Positions 24,456-33,783 of a stretch of DNA of 61,479 bases are shown here, in pieces. The position numbers were made by a program, and so were the translations under genes. The DNA comes from Sulfuricurvum sp. IAE1 (GTDB lineage Bacteria > Campylobacterota > Campylobacteria > Campylobacterales > Sulfurimonadaceae): positions 1-61,479 of the forward strand of contig NZ_SLTI01000038.1 in NCBI RefSeq assembly GCF_004347735.1, given 5' to 3'. The notes below the pieces were generated by a model. That model ran no database searches and had not been told where the DNA came from. It worked only from the letters and a program-made list of their open reading frames with translations. Numbering within the stretch: the first letter of the stretch is position 1; each line of letters opens with the position of its first letter.

Positions 24456-26679
24456 ACGTCTGCTCATAACGCTCCGCGGGATCGTGCAGGGGGTCGGCTT
24501 CCGTCCGTTTGTATACCGTATCGCCAAACGCCACGGGATACGCGGATACGTGACCAATACCCCCGAAGGGGTTTTGATCGATGCGGAGGGAAGAGCCCTC
24601 GAAGCGTTTCTTTCGGCTTTGCGGCACGATCTTCCCCCCCTTGCACGGATCGATGTACTGGAGAGTTCCGAGGCGGCCGAAATCGGCTACCGGACTTTTG
24701 AAATCCGTGAAAGCCGGGTAGGGGAGGGGAGCGCGGCGATCCCTCTGGAGAGTGCGCTGTGCGGCGCATGCGAACGTGAGATGCGCGACCCTTCCGACCG
24801 GCGTTACGGTTATCCTTTCATCAACTGCACCGACTGCGGACCGCGCTACACGATCATGCAGATACCTCCCTATGACCGTGTCCGCACGTCGATGAAACAT
24901 TTCGAGATGTGCGATGCGTGCCGCGCCGAATACACCGATCCCGCATCGCGCCGTTTCCATGCCGAACCGATCAGTTGCCCCGAATGCGGACCGAAACTGA
25001 GACTTCTTGATGCTGCGGGCGGCGAAATCGACGAAGATCCGATCGAAGGTGCCGCAAGACAGCTTAAAGAAGGGAAAACGATCGCGCTCAAAGGGCTCGG
25101 GGGATTTCACCTGATGTGCGATGCCACGTCCGAAACGGCGGTTTCGGATTTGCGCCGCCGCAAACGACGCCGGGCCAAACCATTGGCGGTGATGTTCGCT
25201 TCTATGGAGCAGCTTCGTTCCCACGCCCGCATCGATGATGACGAAGCGGCGCTGATCGGGGGAAACGTCAAGCCGATCGTGCTGGTGGATGCCGATCCCG
25301 CATCGTCGCTGGCCCCTTCCGTGGCGCCGGGAATCGGACGGATCGGCGTGTTCTTGCCCTACACTCCGCTGCACCGCATCCTTTTGGAAAAGGTCGATTT
25401 TCCGCTGGTGGCGACGAGCGCCAATCTCAGCGACGAACCTATCCTGACCCGTGCCGAAGAGGTGATTCAACGGCTGGGTGACGTTGTCGATGCGATCCTC
25501 GATCATGACCGAAGCATCGTCAACGCGCTCGATGACGCCGTCGTACAGGTTGCGGAAGGTCATACGCTGATGCTTCGGATGGGGCGGGGATACGCCCCGC
25601 TGACGTTTCCGCTGGGGGGTGCGCTGGACAAACCTCTTTTGGCCGTCGGCGCGCATCAAAAAAGTGCGGTCGGGCTTGGAATCGGCCGCAGTCTTATCCT
25701 TGGAGGCCACATCGGGGACCTCGGGAGCCTCGAAGCCGAGGAGTATTTCGAACGCAACATCCATACGCTGGAACGGTTTTACGGTTGCGACCCTCAGACG
25801 ATCCTGCATGATCCCCACCCGGGCTACGCATCGACCCGATACGCTTTGGAGCGGACCAAAAAAGTTGCGGCGGTACAGCACCATTATGCCCACATACTCG
25901 CCTGCATGGCCGAACACGCACTGGATGAGAGGGTGATCGGCTTTTCGTTTGACGGGACGGGCTATGGGGATAACGGTACGATGTGGGGCGGAGAGGTGCT
26001 GATTGCCGACGTCCACGGGTATGAGAGAATCGGTTTTATCAAACCTTTCGCCCTTCTGGGCGGGGATAAAGCGGTCAAAGAGCCGCGCCGCATCGCCCTG
26101 GCTTTGCTGTTCGAGCGCTATTCGCTCGAAGAAGTGCTCTCGATGCAAATCCCCACGACCGAGGCATTTTTGCCCCATGAAATCCGGCAGCTGCACCATA
26201 TGTGGAGCAAAAATCTCAACGCTCCGCGATCGAGCTCGATGGGGCGGCTTTTCGATGCGGTCGCTTCGCTGGGGGGATTCGTCCAGAGCCTCGATTACGA
26301 AGGGCAGGGGGGACTCGTGATGGAGGGCTATGCCTGCGAGCGCGAGGATGAACCGTTTGCGTTTTCGATCGAGGAGGGGGGATGTGTCGATGTCTTGCCG
26401 ATGGTGGAACAAATCATCGCGCTCCTCCCCTCAGAGGAAGCCCGTCGTACGATCGCGGGGCGGTTTATTGCGACCGTGGTGTCGATCATCGAAACCTTCG
26501 CGTCGCGTTATCCCGAACTCCCTGTTGCCGTAGGGGGAGGGGTATTCCAAAACCGTGCCCTGATGCGTCGTCTGTATCGCCGTTTTGAGGGGAAACGGTT
26601 TTATGCCCAGCAGCGTACCCCGCCCAATGACGGTTCGATTGCTCTGGGACAGGCATGGTGGGGGGTTCACAACCTTTAG
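24427..26679 (+). CDS. hypF: Carbamoyltransferase HypF
   Basis: 750 residues. It makes the thiocarbamate on HypE that becomes the active-site cyanide. In order: acylphosphatase domain (LRGIVQGVGFRPFVYR), paired zinc fingers (CGACEREMRDPSDRRYGYPF, CTDCGPR, then CDACRAEY, CPECGP), YrdC-like domain (ALKGLGGFHLMCDA), and Kae1-like domain (QHHYAHILACMAEH, GFSFDGTGYG, VGGGVFQNRALM). Full length and intact. AGGGAGGG precedes the ATG. Ends four bases into the opposing zinc-ribbon gene. Confidence 0.98.
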   Translation: MESSEGFISKRLLITLRGIVQGVGFRPFVYRIAKRHGIRGYVTNTPEGVLIDAEGRALEAFLSALRHDLPPLARIDVLESSEAAEIGYRTFEIRESRVGEGSAAIPLESALCGACEREMRDPSDRRYGYPFINCTDCGPRYTIMQIPPYDRVRTSMKHFEMCDACRAEYTDPASRRFHAEPISCPECGPKLRLLDAAGGEIDEDPIEGAARQLKEGKTIALKGLGGFHLMCDATSETAVSDLRRRKRRRAKPLAVMFASMEQLRSHARIDDDEAALIGGNVKPIVLVDADPASSLAPSVAPGIGRIGVFLPYTPLHRILLEKVDFPLVATSANLSDEPILTRAEEVIQRLGDVVDAILDHDRSIVNALDDAVVQVAEGHTLMLRMGRGYAPLTFPLGGALDKPLLAVGAHQKSAVGLGIGRSLILGGHIGDLGSLEAEEYFERNIHTLERFYGCDPQTILHDPHPGYASTRYALERTKKVAAVQHHYAHILACMAEHALDERVIGFSFDGTGYGDNGTMWGGEVLIADVHGYERIGFIKPFALLGGDKAVKEPRRIALALLFERYSLEEVLSMQIPTTEAFLPHEIRQLHHMWSKNLNAPRSSSMGRLFDAVASLGGFVQSLDYEGQGGLVMEGYACEREDEPFAFSIEEGGCVDVLPMVEQIIALLPSEEARRTIAGRFIATVVSIIETFASRYPELPVAVGGGVFQNRALMRRLYRRFEGKRFYAQQRTPPNDGSIALGQAWWGVHNL

Positions 26680-27395
26680 GGCTTTGCCTCCAGCCATAAC
26701 TGTTTGAGGACGTGCGGCTGTTCGGAAGAGGGGTAGTTGAATTTGAATTCGGCCTCTTTGAGATAATAGACGAAGTGTTCGGACTCCACTCCACGGTATT
26801 CGAGGATGAATGATTCGAAAAATCCCCAGAAACGGGTGATTGCATTGTTTCGTTTCTGGAGTTTTGCGATCCGGTTGATGCGGAGGAACTTGGTGAACTC
26901 CCGATAATAGACGTCGTGCAGATTGTCGTCGAGAAACTGCTGTTTATAGCGGTGAAGGGAGGGCATCATCAGGGTGTAGACCCATCCGCCGTAATCGAAG
27001 GTAATGAAATTGTGGGCATCGAAAATATGGCGCTCGTCGTGGCGCTTGGCCGCCTCGAGGTAGATATACTCTTCGTATTCCCCGATCGCTTCGGAACGGT
27101 TTTGGTAGAGCAGTTCGAGATGTTCGGTAATGAGGGCTCGGAGCCGGTCGTAGCGTTTTTTGACGGTGACGTAATTAAGGTTCAGCGCGCGCGCCGCCGC
27201 GGATGCGTTTGAACCCGCGCAAAACGCGTCGATGACCGCCATGTCGGTGTGCAGTTTGGCAGGGCTGTATTTTTTGCGGCACGATGGGCATTTGACCATC
27301 CCCTCGGCCAGATGATAGAGCCTTCCCCCGCAAAAAATGCATTGTACCGTCGGTTCCATACCGACTATTGTAGCATCTCTCGGTCCTGAAACCAT
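26676..27395 (-). CDS. Zinc-ribbon and HTH protein, transposase-like regulator
   Basis: 239 residues. N-terminal zinc ribbon CIFCGGRL and VKCPSCRKKY, then a helix-turn-helix (GSNASAAARALNLNYVTVKKRY) like those of IS1/IS1595 transposases. The last 150 residues lack a recognisable DDE core. It may be a domesticated transposase-derived DNA-binding protein. Start at 27395 has AAGGGAAG upstream; an ATG at 27359 is also possible. It lies between hypF and the nickel transporter on the opposite strand, so a role in hydrogenase control is tempting but unproven. Confidence 0.6.
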   Translation of the reverse strand: MVSGPRDATIVGMEPTVQCIFCGGRLYHLAEGMVKCPSCRKKYSPAKLHTDMAVIDAFCAGSNASAAARALNLNYVTVKKRYDRLRALITEHLELLYQNRSEAIGEYEEYIYLEAAKRHDERHIFDAHNFITFDYGGWVYTLMMPSLHRYKQQFLDDNLHDVYYREFTKFLRINRIAKLQKRNNAITRFWGFFESFILEYRGVESEHFVYYLKEAEFKFNYPSSEQPHVLKQLWLEAKP

Positions 27396-27437
27396 ATAAG
27401 AACTTCCCTTTTTTAGATTACTTTCATACTAAAAAAA

Positions 27438-27443
27438 TATAAT
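27438..27443 (+). promoter_or_regulatory. -10 box of the nickel transporter-hyp operon
   Basis: TATAAT 37 bases before the start of the transporter gene. No convincing NikR palindrome is visible in the short spacer. Confidence 0.4.
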
Positions 27444-27480
27444 ACCTGAATAATGATTCATAAATAAAGGCGGCAGGATT

Positions 27481-28122
27481 ATGGAAGTAGGGTTGCTGGT
27501 CATTTTCTGGTACGGGATTCTCCACGCCTTCGGTCCCGACCATCTAACCGCCATTGCCGATTTCTCGATCGGGAAAAATGCCCGCAGGACGTTTATGACC
27601 GTCGGTGCGTTTGCGATCGGGCACGGGGTGATGCTGTTCGCCTTTGCCAAGGTGCTCGAAAAGGTTTCAATCCCCGAAAACATCACCGCTTACGGCGACG
27701 TCATCGCTTCGAGCGTCATCGTATCGATCGGGGTCTATCTGCTCTACATGGTCACCCGTAACAAAATTCACCTCAAATCGCACGTACATGACGGAAAACG
27801 TCATACCCATATCTGGTTCGGGGATGAACACGCCCACGATACCGCCAGCGGCGGGGCTTCCGCACTGGGGATCGGGATGCTGATGGGGATCGGCGGCGTA
27901 CGCGGAATGCTGGTGACGCTGGGGATGATCGAAGGCCAAAGTGTTAATGCGATGATGATCCTCGCTTTTATCGCAGGGGTGATGGTTGTCTTTGTTGCCT
28001 TTGGTTGGGTAATATGGTGGATCAACAAGGATATTCTCACCAATATCCGAAACGTCCGCCGTGCGTTCGCCGCGGTGGGAGCCGCTTCCGTGATCGTCGG
28101 CGGGAATATGCTTTTGGCCTGA
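27481..28122 (+). CDS. Nickel/cobalt transporter, NicO/UreH-like
   Basis: 213 residues and about six membrane helices. The first helix holds HAFGPDHLTAI, the H-x4-D-H signature of nickel/cobalt transporters, and a second conserved stretch reads FAIGHGVML. A His-rich cytoplasmic loop (KSHVHDGKRHTHIWFGDEH) would bind metal. As the first gene of the hypBCDEA operon it almost certainly supplies Ni for hydrogenase. GGCAGG precedes the ATG. Confidence 0.85.
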   Translation: MEVGLLVIFWYGILHAFGPDHLTAIADFSIGKNARRTFMTVGAFAIGHGVMLFAFAKVLEKVSIPENITAYGDVIASSVIVSIGVYLLYMVTRNKIHLKSHVHDGKRHTHIWFGDEHAHDTASGGASALGIGMLMGIGGVRGMLVTLGMIEGQSVNAMMILAFIAGVMVVFVAFGWVIWWINKDILTNIRNVRRAFAAVGAASVIVGGNMLLA

Positions 28123-28150
28123 AAAATATTGAGATAGAGGAATAGAGATT

Positions 28151-28978
28151 ATGTGCAAAGACTGCGGCTGTTCGATTACCGATCATCACCCCCATACCCA
28201 TGTTGACGAGTTCGGCAACGAATATACTCATACACACGGCGATCATCATCATGACGGCCACGATCATCACTCTCAAGCCCATCAGGCGGCGCACGAGACA
28301 CTTCACCACAATCCGCAGCTCAATGACCCCAAAACCATTTCGGTTATTACGAAGATTTTAGACAAAAACGATACCGAAGCCCGCCATAACCGCGAACATT
28401 TCAACGAGCACGGCGTTTTGGCGATCAACCTCATGAGCTCACCCGGCAGCGGGAAAACGACGCTGCTGGAAAAAATGGCGTCCCTCGCACCGTTCAAATA
28501 CGGGGTGATCGAGGGGGATCTGGAGACGAGCCGCGATGCGGACCGGCTCAAAGCGGTGGGGATACCGGCCGTGCAGATCCAGACCGGGAGCGCGTGCCAT
28601 CTGGACGCGTTTATGGTGCACAAAGGTCTGCATGATCTGCCTCTCGCACCGCTCGATGTCTGTTTTATCGAAAACGTCGGTAACCTCGTGTGTCCGGCCA
28701 GCTACGACGTAGGGTCGCATCTCAACATCGTCCTCGTCTCTATCCCAGAGGGGGAAGACAAGATCGCCAAATACCCCGTCATGTTCCGCACGGCCGATCT
28801 CATCCTCATTACCAAAACCGATCTGTTGCCCTATTTCAACTACGACATTGAGCGTGAAAAAGCCCAAGCGCGAAAGATCAAACCCTCCGTCGACATTTTG
28901 GAAGTCAATATCAACGACGAAGCTTCTATCATGAAAGTCATCGAGTGGATCGAATTCAAACGAAAGATGAGAAATTAA
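28151..28978 (+). CDS. hypB: Hydrogenase nickel-insertion GTPase HypB
   Basis: 275 residues. The N-terminus has a high-affinity metal site (MCKDCGC) and a stretch with about 15 His for Ni storage. The GTPase domain has the P-loop LMSSPGSGKTTLLE, the switch region EGDLETSRDADRL and TKTDLLPY for guanine. With HypA it inserts nickel into the large subunits. Two bases from hypC. Confidence 0.98.
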   Translation: MCKDCGCSITDHHPHTHVDEFGNEYTHTHGDHHHDGHDHHSQAHQAAHETLHHNPQLNDPKTISVITKILDKNDTEARHNREHFNEHGVLAINLMSSPGSGKTTLLEKMASLAPFKYGVIEGDLETSRDADRLKAVGIPAVQIQTGSACHLDAFMVHKGLHDLPLAPLDVCFIENVGNLVCPASYDVGSHLNIVLVSIPEGEDKIAKYPVMFRTADLILITKTDLLPYFNYDIEREKAQARKIKPSVDILEVNINDEASIMKVIEWIEFKRKMRN

Positions 28979-28980
28979 TT

Positions 28981-29271
28981 ATGTGCCTCTCCATCCCCTC
29001 GAAAGTGGTCAAAATTGATAGTGAGACCAATACCGCCATTGTCGATACGATGGGAGTGCAGCGCAGCGCCGGGCTGGATCTGATGGAAGAAGGATCGGTA
29101 AACGTGGGAGACTATGTGTTGCTGCACATCGGATTTATCATGAACAAGATCGACGAAGAAGACGCCCTCGAATCGCTCAAAGTGTATCGGGAGATTCTGG
29201 AAAAAATGGACGAATCCGAAAGGCGCGCCGCAATAGCAGAGAGTGACAATTGCCCTAACGGCGGAGCCTGA
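28981..29271 (+). CDS. hypC: Hydrogenase assembly chaperone HypC
   Basis: 96 residues starting MCLSIPSKVV. The N-terminal Cys after Met carries the Fe(CN)2CO intermediate with HypD. The frame opens at 28945, inside hypB, but Cys2 is essential and must follow the initiator Met, so 28981 is the start. The Gly-Asp-Tyr-Val-Leu-His-Ile-Gly segment is typical of the family. Confidence 0.97.
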   Translation: MCLSIPSKVVKIDSETNTAIVDTMGVQRSAGLDLMEEGSVNVGDYVLLHIGFIMNKIDEEDALESLKVYREILEKMDESERRAAIAESDNCPNGGA

Positions 29272-29272
29272 G

Positions 29273-30391
29273 ATGGCTCTGGAACTCAAAAACCTCTACG
29301 ACGATTTCCGTAACGCCGACACGATCAAAGCATATGCCGCGATCATTTCCGAGGATGCGCGTCGTCTGAAATCTCCGATCAACATCATGGAGGTGTGCGG
29401 CGGGCATACCCACACGATCATGAAATACGGCATTCTGCAGCTGTTGCCCCAGAACATCCGTTTCGTCCACGGTCCGGGATGCCCCGTGTGCATCATGCCC
29501 AAAGAACGGATTGACCATGCCTATGTCCTGAGCATGCAAGACAACGTCATCCTGGTAACGCTGGGCGACATGATCAAGGTTCCCGGCAGCAACGGGAGTT
29601 TACAGGACGCGCGGAGCAAGGGGGCGGATGTCCGGTTCGTCTATTCGCCGCTGGATTGTCTGAAGATTGCGCGGGAAAACCCAGACAAAACGGTGATCTT
29701 TTTCGCCATCGGGTTCGAGACGACCACCCCGATGACTGCCGCGCTTTTGGAGACGGTGATCAAAGAGGATATCCCAAACATCCTGCTGCATCTCAACCAC
29801 GTCGCGGTCCCCGAACCGATGCGCGCGCTCATCGGCGATGAGGCGTGCATCATCGATGCGTTTTTGGGTCCCTCGCACGTCAGCGTCATCAGCGGGAGCA
29901 AGATTTACGAAGAGTTCCCCCGCGACTGGGGCAAACCGGTCGTGGTGAGCGGATTCGAGCCGGTGGACGTGATGCAATCGATCAGCATGATCGTCAAGCA
30001 GTTCATTGAAGGGCGTTGCGAGCTGGAGGTGGAGTACAAACGTGCCGTGACCCGTGAGGGGAACCTCAAAGCGCAGGCGATGGTGGATAAATATTTTCAG
30101 AAAGTGGACTTCCGCTGGCGCGGACTGGGCGACATCCCCCAGAGCGGTATGGGGCTGAGAGCCCAGTACGACTGCTACAACGCCGAGAAAATCTACGATG
30201 CGGTTCTGCCCAAAGAAGAGATCAACGACCACAAACTCTGCATCTGCGGTGACATCCTAAAAGGCAAAGCAACCCCGCCTGAGTGCTCCATCTTCGGTAC
30301 CGCGTGCAAACCGAGTAGCCCGGTCGGGAGCTGTATGGTCAGCTCCGAAGGGGCGTGCGCGGCGTATTACAAATATGGGAATCCGGTATGA
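29273..30391 (+). CDS. hypD: Hydrogenase assembly protein HypD
   Basis: 372 residues. It builds the Fe(CN)2CO group with HypC. Conserved motifs: MEVCGGHTHT, HGPGCPVCI, GFETTTPMTA, and the C-terminal [4Fe-4S] site beginning CICGDILKGKATPPEC. The ATG at 29273 comes one base after the hypC stop; the open frame to 29243 lies inside hypC. It overlaps hypE by four bases. Confidence 0.98.
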   Translation: MALELKNLYDDFRNADTIKAYAAIISEDARRLKSPINIMEVCGGHTHTIMKYGILQLLPQNIRFVHGPGCPVCIMPKERIDHAYVLSMQDNVILVTLGDMIKVPGSNGSLQDARSKGADVRFVYSPLDCLKIARENPDKTVIFFAIGFETTTPMTAALLETVIKEDIPNILLHLNHVAVPEPMRALIGDEACIIDAFLGPSHVSVISGSKIYEEFPRDWGKPVVVSGFEPVDVMQSISMIVKQFIEGRCELEVEYKRAVTREGNLKAQAMVDKYFQKVDFRWRGLGDIPQSGMGLRAQYDCYNAEKIYDAVLPKEEINDHKLCICGDILKGKATPPECSIFGTACKPSSPVGSCMVSSEGACAAYYKYGNPV

Positions 30392-31380
30392 CAAAAACGA
30401 TTACGTTAGCCCAAGGCAACGGCGGCGAAGAGAATAACGACCTGATCAAAAAGGTGTTTTACAAAGCGTTTAAAAACGAGATACTGGAGCGGAGCGAAGA
30501 CGCGGCGGTGATCGGGAATCTGGCGATGACGACTGACAGTTTCACGGTGAGCCCGCTGTTTTTTGCGGGGGCGGACATCGGCAAGCTTGCGATCTGCGGA
30601 ACCTGCAACGATCTGGCCATGATGGGTGCCGCGCCCAGATACCTCACCTGCGCGGTTATCATCGAGGAAGGTTTTGACGTAGCGAGTCTGGAGCGGATCG
30701 TCGAGAGCATGCGGCGCGAACTCGAAATCAACGGGGCGGTGGTCGTCAGCGGCGATACGAAAGTCGTCCCGAAAGGGAGTGTGGACAAGATCTTCATCAA
30801 CACCACGGGGCTGGGTGAGATCGTCCAGGAGGGGATCAGCTCGAACGCCATCACCGAAGAGGACGTGATCCTTATCAACCGCGACATCGGATGCCACGGA
30901 GCGACGATTTTTGCCGCACGCGAGGGGATCGAGATGAGCTCTACGCTCAAAAGCGACTGCAACTCCCTCTACCCGCAGGTGAAAGCCCTCATCGATGCGG
31001 GGATACGGATCACCGCGATGCGCGACGCAACGCGCGGAGGGGTTGCGGCGGTGCTGAATGAGTGGGCCAGACAATCTAACGTCTGCATCGAAGTGGAAGA
31101 AGCCAATATCCCCGTAAGCGATGAGGTACAAGGGATCTGCGAGATGCTCGGATTCGAAGCGACGTCGCTGGCGAACGAGGGGACGTTTGTGCTGGCGGTG
31201 AAACGCGGCGATGCGCAGCGGGCCATCGACATTCTGAAGGGTTTTGTCGTCTGTGCGATGGCGTCACAGGTAGGCGAAGTGAGTCAAAAGTATCCTCAGC
31301 GCGTTATCCTCAAAAGCCCGTGGGGGACCTCACGGTTTCTGGAAACCCCCAGCGGTGAGCTGTTGCCGAGGATCTGTTAA
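30388..31380 (+). CDS. hypE: Carbamoyl-dehydratase HypE
   Basis: 330 residues. It turns the HypF-made thiocarboxamide into thiocyanate for the active site. The N-terminal AIRS-type ATP site reads AQGNGGEENNDL and MTTDSFTVSPLFF; the end is PRIC with the substrate Cys as last residue, exactly as the family requires. Coupled to hypD (ATGA) and hypA (TAATG). Confidence 0.98.
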   Translation: MTKTITLAQGNGGEENNDLIKKVFYKAFKNEILERSEDAAVIGNLAMTTDSFTVSPLFFAGADIGKLAICGTCNDLAMMGAAPRYLTCAVIIEEGFDVASLERIVESMRRELEINGAVVVSGDTKVVPKGSVDKIFINTTGLGEIVQEGISSNAITEEDVILINRDIGCHGATIFAAREGIEMSSTLKSDCNSLYPQVKALIDAGIRITAMRDATRGGVAAVLNEWARQSNVCIEVEEANIPVSDEVQGICEMLGFEATSLANEGTFVLAVKRGDAQRAIDILKGFVVCAMASQVGEVSQKYPQRVILKSPWGTSRFLETPSGELLPRIC

Positions 31381-31721
31381 TGCATGAATATTCGATAGTG
31401 CAGGCGCTGTTGACCCAGTGTGAGGATATTGCCCGTGAGAACGAAGCCGAGTCGGTGACGAAGATCGTCGTCAAGATCGGCAGGATGAGCGGTGTCGAAC
31501 CCCATCTGCTCGAAATCGCGTTCAATACGTTCAAGGAAAAGACGGTATGTGACGGGGCCGAGTTCGTGATGAACGTCCAGCCTCTGGTGATCGAATGCAG
31601 CGGGTGCGGAACGCAGACGACGCTCGAGGAGATCTATTACAAATGTCCCGTATGCGAGAGTCTGGAGGTCCGGGTGATCGACGGTGAAGAGATGTTTTTG
31701 ATGAGTTTGGAGATGGAATAA
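31380..31721 (+). CDS. hypA: Hydrogenase nickel-insertion protein HypA
   Basis: 113 residues. N-terminal MHEYSIVQALL supplies the nickel-binding Met-His-Glu. The zinc finger has Cys pairs in IECSGCGTQ and YKCPVCESLEV. Delivers Ni with HypB. Last gene of the hyp operon; its start shares a base with the hypE stop. Confidence 0.97.
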   Translation: MHEYSIVQALLTQCEDIARENEAESVTKIVVKIGRMSGVEPHLLEIAFNTFKEKTVCDGAEFVMNVQPLVIECSGCGTQTTLEEIYYKCPVCESLEVRVIDGEEMFLMSLEME

Positions 31722-31739
31722 AAAGGGGAACATCTTCAC

Positions 31740-31788
31740 TGAAAGTTCATTCACTTTTAAGAACTTTTAATCTCTTTGGTTCCATAAT
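31740..31788 (+). promoter_or_regulatory. SQR promoter with a hydA-like operator
   Basis: TGAAAGTTCATTCACTT at 31740-31756 matches the hydA operator at 14 of 17 bases. A -10 box CATAAT follows at 31783-31788. The site sits just upstream of where the -35 would be, so activation or repression are both possible. Confidence 0.35.
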
Positions 31789-31821
31789 GTTTAAACATAA
31801 CACTATCAAAGGACAACGCCG

Positions 31822-33249
31822 ATGCAGCACGAAGACTTGTGGAAAAAAATCAAAGAAAATCAGGAACTCTCGCGACGGGACGTATTGAAATTGATGGCGC
31901 TTTCGCCTGTAGCGGCGGGAGTGTTGGCTTCATCGGCTTCCACTGAAGCGCATGCTTCGGCTTCCGCGGCAAAAGGGCGTATTGTGATCGTCGGGGGCGG
32001 ATCGGGGGCTTTGATGGTTCTTTCCCGCCTGCGCCGCGCTCTGGCCAATCCCGATATTACCGTTATCGCTCCGAATGACAAACACGTCTACCAGCCCGGA
32101 CAGGTATTCGTTGCGGCAGGGGAGTACGAACCCGAGGATATCATTTTTGACAACACCGGCTACATCGGCGAGGATGTGACGTGGATCCGCGATGAAGTCG
32201 CAACTTTCGACCCCGATGCGAACAAGCTCCTCACCAAGGGTGGCAAAGAGGTGGAATACGACTATCTCGTCGTCGCGACGGGGATGCAGTACCTTTACGA
32301 AAAGATTGAAGGGCTTAACACCGGCCTCATCGGTCAGCACGGGATTTCAAGCGTCTATCTCAGCGACCTCGCCAAAGGGACCGCCGAGGGGGGAACGATT
32401 ACCCGCGACTGGTTCAATGCGGTGCGCGAAGCGGCGAAAACCTCCAAACCCCGGGTCATTTTCACCCAGCCCTCTACTCCCATCAAATGCGGCGGAGCTC
32501 CCCAGAAAATGCTGTATCTGTGTGATGATTACCTGAAGAGGGATAAGCTCGATGCTGAGTTTATTTTTGCCAGCGCGGGAGAAAAACTGTTCAGTATCGA
32601 AGAGATCGAAGCATCGCTTGCCAGCGTCCAGAAACGCTACGGTAACATCACGAACAAATTCTCTCACGAACTGATCCGCATCGACCCGGAGAAAAAAGTG
32701 GCGACCTTCCTGCACAAATACCAGGTACAGGGGGAATACGACAAAGAGTATGAAGAGTACGAAATGATCGACAAAGAAGAGGAAGTGGCGATCGAATACG
32801 ATTTTATCCACATCTCTCCTCCCACGGCGGCGGTCGACGCGGTCGCCGATTCGATGCTCGGATGGCAGAAGGGGAATGCCCAGGGGTGGCTCGAGGTGGA
32901 CCGTGAGACACTTCAGCACCGCCGCTACAAAAACGTTTTCGGGATCGGGGACGTATGCGGTATCCCGATCGGGAAAACGGGGGGGACCGCACGCCATCAG
33001 GCCCCAATCGTTGTTAAAAACTTGGTTGGCGTGATGGAAGGGAAAGAGCCCGCCGATAAATTCGACGGCTATACTGTGTGTCCGCTCAAAGTCTCCTACG
33101 GCGAGATCATCATGGCGGAATTCAATTATGACGGACTTGCCCCTTCATTTCCGTTAGACCCTGCCAAGCCGCGCTGGATCTGGTGGGTTTTCGACCTTTA
33201 CATGCTACAGCCGATGTACCGTTATCTGATGCTTAACGGCCTGATGTGA
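31822..33249 (+). CDS. sqr: Sulfide:quinone oxidoreductase family flavoprotein, Tat-exported
   Basis: 475 residues. Tat signal LSRRDVLKLMALSPVAAG, then the FAD site GRIVIVGGGSGALMVLSRL. Redox Cys occur at TPIKCGGAPQKMLYL and YTVCPLKVSYG, the positions of SQR catalytic cysteines, and IGDVCGIPIGKT is the second FAD motif. It oxidises sulfide to polysulfide or sulfur and reduces quinone at the periplasmic face. The C-terminal amphipathic or membrane segment (WIWWVFDLYMLQPMYRYL) is usual. Exact SQR type is not resolved here; a flavocytochrome c-like relative is the alternative. Confidence 0.88.
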   Translation: MQHEDLWKKIKENQELSRRDVLKLMALSPVAAGVLASSASTEAHASASAAKGRIVIVGGGSGALMVLSRLRRALANPDITVIAPNDKHVYQPGQVFVAAGEYEPEDIIFDNTGYIGEDVTWIRDEVATFDPDANKLLTKGGKEVEYDYLVVATGMQYLYEKIEGLNTGLIGQHGISSVYLSDLAKGTAEGGTITRDWFNAVREAAKTSKPRVIFTQPSTPIKCGGAPQKMLYLCDDYLKRDKLDAEFIFASAGEKLFSIEEIEASLASVQKRYGNITNKFSHELIRIDPEKKVATFLHKYQVQGEYDKEYEEYEMIDKEEEVAIEYDFIHISPPTAAVDAVADSMLGWQKGNAQGWLEVDRETLQHRRYKNVFGIGDVCGIPIGKTGGTARHQAPIVVKNLVGVMEGKEPADKFDGYTVCPLKVSYGEIIMAEFNYDGLAPSFPLDPAKPRWIWWVFDLYMLQPMYRYLMLNGLM

Positions 33250-33347
33250 TAAAAACGTGTTACGGATATACACAACTGAAAGGAAAGCTGAATTATAAGG
33301 CAGAGTAATTGACGCTGTTTTAGTCAGTTGGTGCGTCAGTTGCATTA

Positions 33348-33386
33348 CCATACCTGAAGAGTGTAAAAAATACGTAAAAGGTATGG
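33348..33386 (+). promoter_or_regulatory. Hairpin over the PAS-gene ribosome binding site
   Basis: CCATACC (33348-33354) pairs perfectly with GGTATGG (33380-33386), one base before the ATG at 33388, and covers AAAAGG, the likely ribosome binding site. The upstream spacer (33250-33340) also holds TTGACGC and GCGTCAG in inverted positions. Confidence 0.3.
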
Positions 33387-33387
33387 A

Positions 33388-33783
33388 ATGAGCAAAGAGT
33401 ACGTGTTGAGCGACACCGATTTTCTGGTGTCGCAAACGGATGAAAAAGGGCGGATCCTGTTCGCCAACGAAGATTTCTGCAAAATAGCCGGGTACACGCT
33501 AGACGAGCTGATCGGTCAACCCCACAATATCATACGCCATCCCGATATGCCCAAAGCCGCGTTCAAAGACCTGTGGGATACGGTCCAGAAAGGGAAAATC
33601 TGGACTGGGTATGTTAAAAACCGCACCAAAGACGGGGGGTATTACTGGGTCTATGCGACCGTATTTCCCAATATTGCCTGCGAAGAGGGAAAATGCGGTT
33701 TCATGTCGTGCCGCCGCAAACCTTCGCGCGAAGAGATTGCCGAGGCCGAAAGTTTGTATCAGACGATGCGGCAGGAGGCTTAA
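33388..33783 (+). CDS. PAS-domain energy-taxis sensor, CetB/Aer-like
   Basis: 131 residues, a single PAS domain: TDEKGRILFANEDFCKIAGY, then GQPHNIIRHPDMPKAAF and WTGYVKNRTKDGGYYWV. This is the Aer-type FAD-binding PAS. It has no membrane segment. The next gene, one codon away, is a chemoreceptor without its own sensory domain, so the two recall the CetB/CetA energy-taxis pair of Campylobacter. FAD binding is inferred. Confidence 0.75.
   Translation: MSKEYVLSDTDFLVSQTDEKGRILFANEDFCKIAGYTLDELIGQPHNIIRHPDMPKAAFKDLWDTVQKGKIWTGYVKNRTKDGGYYWVYATVFPNIACEEGKCGFMSCRRKPSREEIAEAESLYQTMRQEA

Noticed and set aside
24376-26412. Long open frame (678 codons) on the minus strand opposite hypF
   Set aside because: It is the mirror of a high-GC coding gene with all HypF motifs; the antisense protein is Arg/His-rich with no family pattern and no ribosome binding site.
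27420-27480. NikR operator before the nickel transporter
   Set aside because: AT-rich, but no convincing spaced palindrome could be found by eye.
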